From Cavia porcellus (lineage: Eukaryota > Chordata > Mammalia > Rodentia > Caviidae): a stretch of DNA of 64,000 bases. The stretch is taken from positions 131,518,337-131,582,336 of the forward strand of contig NW_026947485.1 of NCBI RefSeq assembly GCF_034190915.1, in the 5' to 3' direction. This document shows, in pieces, positions 57,600 to 64,000 of the stretch (positions are counted from its first letter, which is position 1; each line of letters begins with the position of its first letter). Under the pieces are notes generated by a model that saw only the letters and a program-made list of their open reading frames with translations, was not told where the DNA came from and did not search any database. Made by a program: the position numbers and the translations under genes.

Positions 57600-59235
57600 A
57601 AATTGTTTTCTACAATCATACATTTCTAATAGATGTAATTCTAGGTGTCCTGTGTTGTTTGATACCCTCCCTATTACCTTCATTTTGTGCTTAAATCTTC
57701 AGAACCAAAGGAGTTAGATATTGTATGCCCACTTTAAAACTAAAAATGATAAAAAAAAATAGCACACAGCCTGTCACTGGTGGTAAGCAACTAATAACAC
57801 CAGTGCCCATGGTACCAGGAACTCAGGTCAGGAGCCTCTACTCTGTGTATTCTCTGGCAAACAACCCTTTACTTAGCAATAATTAGTGGTGAGAACTCCA
57901 CCAGGTGGCAGCAAAAGCTCATTATCTTACCTTGAATTAATTTTCACTTCTGTTCCATTGATCCAGAGATGTGAATCAGAACCCTACATTCCTGTTGCTC
58001 TGTGCCTTCCTGCACCCTACTGGAGCTCTGTTGAAAATGGGTTTTTATGAAAAGCACCCATCTGGGACAGGGCATCAAGCCCGTAAACTTCCCCCACAAT
58101 CCTATGTTAAGAGGCTTATAAATGAGGAGGAAAATTGTTTCCTATGGGTTATTTTTTTAATCACAGTGGATTCAATTGAGATATTTAACCAAGAAAGGAA
58201 GGCATGATTTGAAATGTCTGCCAGGAGATGAGAAGAGAAAATGATTAGGTTATTGTGGGAGAAGAGAGAACTCTTTGGGCTGATAAACCTGAAATAGCAT
58301 CAAAAGATTCAAAGAAAATCCAAGCAGGATGCCCATGGACTGGCAGCTTCATCTCCAAACCCAGGTTCAAGTGGTCCTCAAGGGCACCAAATCATCCTTT
58401 CTCATTTTTTTCTTTAAAATAATAAAAGTTGTTTTAATCATAAAACCCTTACTTAATGTGCCCATCTCTTGGTAAAGAGCAAATAATCCAGCAGAATAAG
58501 GAGTCCATTATACATGATAATCACTTCACTGTAGTTCACTGCATTTTAGCTACTCACTGTGCTTGGGAAGACCCCAGAACTGGGCTTGGATGTGCTTGGT
58601 GCCACCAACCAGTCCTGGGCAGGTCCCACCTCCTCCTCTCCCTTGATCCTTTCTACTGCCGGTTACAACACAGTGGGTCTCCAACAAGGGGCTGGCAACC
58701 TTTCACAGGGCTACATCTGTGGCCCAACTGCATTGCAGACAATGACATGGAAAGGGACAATGGGGGTGACCCGTGCAGAGAATAGCAGTGAGAGAGAAAT
58801 TAACGGTTCCACTGCCTCAGGCTCCCAGAAGGCAGCTCCAGACCTTAGAGGGGCTACCTGAAGGAGCCTGGCTGAGAACCAGGAGATTGCCAAAGGTGCT
58901 ATTATTTAAAGGTTTCTGCTTCAGGCTTCTGCTGAAGGACAAAGAGCAAGGTCCATGTCACTGAGTCTTGTTGACTTTACCCCAGCACAAGTGTAGAACT
59001 CACACTTCAGACTCGAGGTGTGAAACCTTCACATATAGCTGCAGAAAGTGTTCTTCTGAGTCCAGAAGTGGCACTGCATAGGGCAGAGCCTTCGGGAAGC
59101 TCATTCCCTGACCCTTCTTTCACCTGGGAGGGCAGAAAATAGAGGCAGGCTTGGTTGTGATGGGAGGCTTCAGGGCTTAGGAACTCTGACTTACCCCATT
59201 GTCATGACCCACTGCGTGTGAGTGGGGCACAGATT
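57600..59235. other. Unassigned non-coding DNA
   Basis: Two overlapping frames at 58456-58785 and 58559-58861 (about 100 codons each) lie in GC-richer sequence but show no domain, and neither has exon borders I can support. Confidence 0.45.
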
Positions 59236-59239
59236 GCTT

Positions 59240-59440
59240 TGCTAGCTGGTTTGCATGTATCAGCACATTTCATCCTCACTGCCATTCTGTGAGGTGGACG
59301 GCAGTCCCACCTGCACTTTATAGATAAGGAAATAGCAGCCTAGGAAGGTCACAGAATCCTGTGACCCTAACATGTGAAGCTGGGATCTGAACTGGACCTG
59401 AGGTCCAAGCTCCCATACATGAGATTTTGAACACCAAAAT
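59240..59440 (-). repeat. MIR SINE fragment
   Basis: 'catttcatcctcactgccat', 'tttatagataaggaaatagc' and 'gaagctgggatctgaactgg' in antisense MIR order. Confidence 0.75.
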
Positions 59441-59444
59441 AGAA

Positions 59445-60740
59445 CCATCAGTAAGTAGATTTAAATTACTTGTGTATAGAGAAGCTACATTTTGTAAGAA
59501 AACACCTAAAATAAGAAACCAATGACCCAGAGATAGGTCAGTGGCTAAGACATGTGAAAGCCTTTAATCTTTCACTGTGGGCCCTCTGGCTCTTTCCTCT
59601 GGGTCTGAGGCCTCTCTCATCCCTGGAGCCTCTGTCTGGACTTCCTTGACTTTGCCTTAGCCACACCTTTTCATGGCTCTGTGCCTTATTCCTCTGATGC
59701 CCCAAGGCCACCACTTGAATCATAGGCTAATACGCTGGCATAGGTAGCTACTATGAATCACCTTATAAAACAAAGATGCCTTTTATTTAAAAAAAAATTC
59801 TCCCAAGCTGATTCTTCCTTATTCCATGCTAATGATTCTGAACGATCCTTGGATCACAGACTCCTCTGAGAATGGACTGAAAGCTATAGACCCTCTGCCT
59901 ATAACAGGGTACGCACGCATATACACTACCAGGCAGTGCAGAGAGGTGCTGAGTCAGGTAGAGGAAACCCCACACTGGCAACCTTCACATTTCACAGTGG
60001 ATTTGGGTATAGTGAAATAGGATACACCTACAAAATATTGTTTACCAAGGAACGAGCTAAGATAGGAAAAGACAGAACCCAGACCTTACCCATCTTAAGT
60101 TTGTCCCCTTTACATCTGTGGGCAGACTTCAGTAACAGTGCATTTAAAACTTGTTTTGTTTACAAAAACTTTAACAGGAAATGTAAAAGTTATTATAAGA
60201 GCTTGCATAGTTACACCAAATGTCTAAGGTAGGAAAGAGGATTTAGTGAGCAATTCAGCTAGAAGGGATTTATTTGTGCAGCTGTACAAAGTCCAGGGAG
60301 TGCCGCTTAGGGGACAAGGCTGGGCTCCCTGAACAGAGCAAAGTTTTGGGTATTAGCTAAGGGAGAAGAAAGGAGCAGTTGACTTAGAAATGGGGGGATC
60401 CAGCAAAGACATTCGTCCCATCTACATCTAGTCTCACTAGACACATTCGAGGACTTACTCCAATCAAGAGAGCAGGTTTCCAGGTGATCGGTGAAATGGA
60501 GCACTTTCGGATGTTAGAACTGGCTTTAGAGAACCCTTTTCTCTTCTTGGAAGTATGTCTGAGTGCTGGGATTCTCCAGGGCTGAAGGACAATAGGAGAC
60601 CTATTTGCACCTGAGCTAAGGTGAACAACCGGCATGGTGTGCCTGGTACTGTTCACAAGGCCTGCATGTCAAGAAACCTCTCAGTGCTGGGCAAACTGAG
60701 ATAGCTGGTCACCCCATTGAAATCCCACTTCCTTATCTCA
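59445..60740. other. Unassigned non-coding DNA
   Basis: No gene recognised. Confidence 0.5.
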
Positions 60741-60744
60741 TTGT

Positions 60745-60895
60745 GTGTGTCATGTTGAGCAAGAAGCTTAATTTCTCTGAGCCTCAATTTTCACTTCTGT
60801 AAAAGGAAGACAACATCGACCTATCTCCCGGAGTTCATGAAGCTTCGATTAAAGGTGGTACAAGATAAGTGCCCAGCATCTGGCGAGCAGACAGG
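60745..60895 (+). repeat. MIR SINE fragment
   Basis: 'gagcaagaagcttaatttct', 'ctgagcctcaattttcactt', 'ctgtaaaaggaagacaac' and 'taagtgcccagcatctgg' follow the MIR core. Confidence 0.8.
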
Positions 60896-60899
60896 TGGA

Positions 60900-61305
60900 A
60901 ACTGGCCCACTGTCACCACCAAGGCTCTCAATAGTGGCTTGAGGCACTGATAAAGATAAAAATTCCCCACTCTCTCATTTCTTAGAGCCTTTGGGGGCAA
61001 CAATTAAAACGTCCCCATCTACAATTAGTCATCAGGAGTCAGGAAGACAACTCCAAATTAAAACACGATGCAGACAAAGCTGGGTTTTAGCTTAGTTTTT
61101 ACTCATTTTTTTCTTCTTACTCCTTCTTCAAATTCCCCATACACACTTCAGATTTCTAGTCTTCCACCACAAAGGCTGCCCTCAGAAAAAAAGTTGCTAA
61201 TAGTCAACCCTACTTCAAGCAATTTAAAAGTTCCTAGAAGTATTTGAATTTTAAATCTCTTGTCCCATGAAACCAAGGGCTTTGTCTCCCATTATAATAA
61301 ATTCA
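60900..61305. other. Unassigned non-coding DNA
   Basis: Nothing recognised. Confidence 0.5.
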
Positions 61306-61309
61306 TATG

Positions 61310-61700
61310 CCAGAGTCCCACCCTTTGGTAGCTATATCAGTTTAGCCAGGGTCAGCTGCCTAGATAAGAAACGTAAAATTCCAGCTACTTAAACAATATA
61401 GGAGTGTATTTCTCTGTCATATATAAGAGCTGGTATGGCAGTTTCCTAGCCATCAGGGATCATGGAACCTTCAGGCTTCCCCTTTGTTCAAATGCTGATT
61501 TTCTTCCTGAAGGGCACTTCCTGGTCCTGGGTGACCAGGTTGTTTAAGGCCAACAGAAAGGAAAAGTAACGGGGCAAAGAGGACAGTGCTGATTGAGCCA
61601 GTTCCCAGTAAGGTGCTTCCTGAAAGTCCCATGCAACTCTAGACTTACACTTTCCTGTCCTGAGCTTAATCACATGGTAGCTACCAGTTGCAAAAGATTT
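61310..61700 (-). mobile_element. Old MLT1-type LTR
   Basis: 'cagctacttaaacaatatag', 'ctgattttcttcctgaaggg' and 'taatcacatggtagctacca' resemble an antisense MLT1 LTR. Diverged. Confidence 0.5.
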
Positions 61701-61704
61701 TTGG

Positions 61705-63055
61705 AAATATATTCACCACTGGGTGAATTATAGCCTTATACAAAAATCCAGGCTCAGACCCTAAGAAGAAAGGTAGAGTGTACCTAGAAAATGTACCAAT
61801 CAGGAAGCCTGCTCTGGTGAAACCTCTTTTCCCCTGGTAGCTCATTGTAAGTGATATATGACCAGGATCAGTGTAACTGCTGGTATCTCTGTCCCCCAAT
61901 TTTGGTGACCACCACAAATTTAGGTACCCTTAGTGATTCATAAGAAAATGAAGAGAATTGTATTGGATGAATTTGGCCTCCATTGTTACTCACTGAATCA
62001 GATTTCCTAAGAATGTTTTAGCATAGGATTTAAAATCCTGACAGTATGCACTTTTCACATATCCAGAGATTTAAGAATTCTTATATTCTCCTGAGATTCT
62101 ATTTATAGTTTCTTAGCTGTTTCTCAACTGTGTGATGAAGTTAACTTCTAAAAGCAGCTAGGAACTCAGGAGAACACTGGCTATTTCTCTTCCGCCATTT
62201 ATTGATCATGACTCACACAGGAAATATGGAATGACCAATGAACTTTCATTTCATGACTTAGGGTTGGTAATATAGTGGTGGATGATTGTTGAAGAGAAAA
62301 TAGATCTTAGGGGAAATTTTTCAGCCTTCCAGTAAGGAGTAAATCATTCAGCTTCATTGCTACGTGCAAGCAAGAGCTGGAATTTCTCATTATTAAACCA
62401 GCATCGGATGAATACAGTACACAAAATATGGAGTGTCAAATAGTCTCTCATAGTTCTTTCCCTATGGGCACAAAGACTATCTTCACCATCCTGTTTTAAT
62501 GTCAGAAGTGCAGACCATAAACTGAAGCATTCTCTCTCCTAAAAATAACAATGAGAAATAAATGCCAGAGAAGACACCAAATATGACAGCTAAGATCTAC
62601 GATGGGAGCATCCTGGATATGTGAGTCTGATTGACTGGAAAGAGAGTAAGAAACCTTAAGTGCCCTGCAGAACATCTGCCTGTTTAGGAAGAGTGCTGGA
62701 AGCAAAGTAAATCAGGGGATGCATTCATTTTAAATTGAAAAACAAGGATGGGCAGGCCTTGCTCTCAAGTGATAAAAGTTTTGAAATGGACAAGCAGATG
62801 CTATTTGCAGGCTCATTACTTATGGAAGAGGGTGACACGGAGGAATGGGAAGCAGTGAGGGAACATGCATTTGCTCCATGCAGAAACTGTGCTTAGTGCT
62901 CAATGTTTTCAGGATTCAAACCAGTCATCTCCAATTGTGTCACTCAGAGGAATGTCTCATGCAGAGAGGAAATCATTCTTCCTCCACAAATAAATTTCCT
63001 TTGGTATTTCACAAATTACATCATATTCAATATACCTTCATGGTTTTGCATTGAT
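61705..63055. other. Unassigned non-coding DNA
   Basis: Nothing recognised. Confidence 0.5.
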
Positions 63056-63059
63056 CCTG

Positions 63060-63165
63060 AATCTCTATGTTGTCCAGGCTTGTCTTGAACTCCTGGGCTC
63101 AAACAATCCTCTTGCTTCACCCTCCTGGGCAGCTGGGATTACAGGTGTACACCACCTGTTTACCT
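63060..63165 (-). mobile_element. 7SL-derived SINE fragment (B1/Alu-like monomer)
   Basis: 'gttgtccaggcttgtcttga' plus 'actcctgggctcaaacaatc' and 'gcagctgggattacaggtgt' in antisense order. Confidence 0.8.
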
Positions 63166-63394
63166 CAGTGGTTTTTATAATGTTGATGCACCGACTTGTC
63201 ATCTGCTGTGATTGTATCTTAGTGATAGGTCACAGAATCTAAAACATAATAATAGCATTTTTCCATCACCTCAAAAACAACCAGTTAAGTGACCATTAAA
63301 CTAAATTCACAGTACAGGGGCGTGATCATGGACTCATGAATCAATGCTTTCCAAAGTTAATAACAATAGTAACAGCTACCAAATGGCATGCACG

Positions 63395-63500
63395 GTTTGA
63401 ATCAGACACTCTGAATAGCTGTACATCTATATTCCTATTTCATTCTCTCAACAGTGCTCTGAGGGAGCGCTTACATTCCCAGGTTTCAGAAGAGGGAAAG
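63395..63500 (-). repeat. MIR SINE fragment
   Basis: 'tttcattctctcaacagtgc' plus 'tctgagggagcgcttacatt' and 'ttcagaagagggaaag' match the antisense MIR core weakly. Confidence 0.55.
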
Positions 63501-63529
63501 CTCTCAGTCTTGCTGATATGAAGTACCAG

Positions 63530-63560
63530 TACATGTATGCATATATGCATGTATGCATGT
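63530..63560. repeat. ATGC/ATGT-type simple repeat
   Basis: Tandem 'gcatgtat' units on plus. Confidence 0.6.
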
Positions 63561-63564
63561 GTTG

Positions 63565-64000
63565 TAGCCAGGGATTGCAAGGAAAATAATTTAATACAGG
63601 ACACATAATTTATAGAATTATTTTATAATAGTTTCCCAGAGTCAAATACAAAAAAATGCAGGAAATCTGTTCACACACTAAAGACCTAAAAGATCCAAAT
63701 GAGGGGCTAGACCCCATGGCCATGTCCTGCATGAGTCCAGCTGAAAACCTAGAGCCCATGACAATGCACCCACAAGTATAACTGGAAGCCAAGAGCCCAT
63801 GAGAATGACTCATGCAAGTTTATTTGACTGGCAAGGCCCAAAGGGTCAGCAGTGGAAGCTAGAAAGTCTGTGCCAGCAGGATGAAGGAGCTGTGCCAGTA
63901 GGCTGAGGGTTCTGCACTGGAGCCAGGAAGCAATGCTAAAAGTAAGGATCAGCCTCCCCACTCAAATACCACAGCCATCATCAGTCACAAGGAGGTCCTG
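63565..64000. other. Unassigned non-coding DNA
   Basis: Nothing recognised to the end of the window. Confidence 0.5.

Noticed and set aside
58456..58861. Overlapping frames of about 100 codons in GC-richer DNA
   Set aside because: No homology I recognise, no exon borders, and two overlapping frames open at once point to base composition.

Overview
The window looks like intergenic or intronic mammalian DNA, most likely from a rodent. The evidence is monomeric 7SL-derived (B1-type) SINEs, a tRNA-derived SINE with A/T-rich tails, young L1 elements with tandem 5'UTR monomers, a Lys-primed betaretrovirus-like provirus, and old mammalian repeats (MIR, L2, MaLR/MLT, MLT2, MER5). I cannot fix the species from sequence alone; a non-murine rodent is my guess. 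I see no intact host protein-coding gene, tRNA or rRNA gene, or CRISPR array.

Layout. 1-4.7 kb: an old antisense L1 with a tRNA-SINE in it. 4.7-16.5 kb: AT-rich single-copy DNA with scattered old repeats. 16.56-17.23 kb, minus strand: a decayed small-GTPase gene that I recognise as DIRAS3 (ARHI/NOEY2), the only host gene remnant found. 17.8-25.5 kb: several MaLR-type LTRs, an MLT2 LTR and an L1 3' fragment. 25.62-41.33 kb: one L1 (L1-A, plus strand, 17-bp target duplication) whose ORF2 is split by a 9.6-kb betaretrovirus-like provirus on the minus strand (27834-37466, 6-bp target duplication). That provirus was itself hit twice: a 367-bp solo LTR of another family in pol (32297-32663, 5-bp duplication) and a 5'-truncated L1 in gag (about 35406-36620). 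41.3-49.8 kb: old LTRs, MIRs, MER5 and SINEs. 49.86-56.52 kb: a second, younger full-length L1 (L1-B, plus strand, 15-bp target duplication) with 317-bp 5'UTR monomers. 56.5-64 kb: old L1 and MIR fragments and unassigned DNA.

How it fits together. The interesting content is a lost gene plus a history of nested insertions. The order is L1-A, then the provirus, then the solo LTR and the truncated L1. The two proviral LTRs differ at about 16 of 364 aligned positions (hand count, about 4%), plus a 52-bp length difference. The provirus keeps gag, dUTPase/protease, pol and env in betaretrovirus order, with two canonical -1 slippery heptamers, but every reading frame has stops or insertions. L1-A and L1-B share similar ORFs but have unrelated 5'UTR monomers (172 bp versus 317 bp), so two L1 lineages were active in this genome.

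I found no undescribed multi-gene system. The most notable observation is the DIRAS3 remnant, because that gene is reported missing from mouse and rat. All alignments were made by eye.
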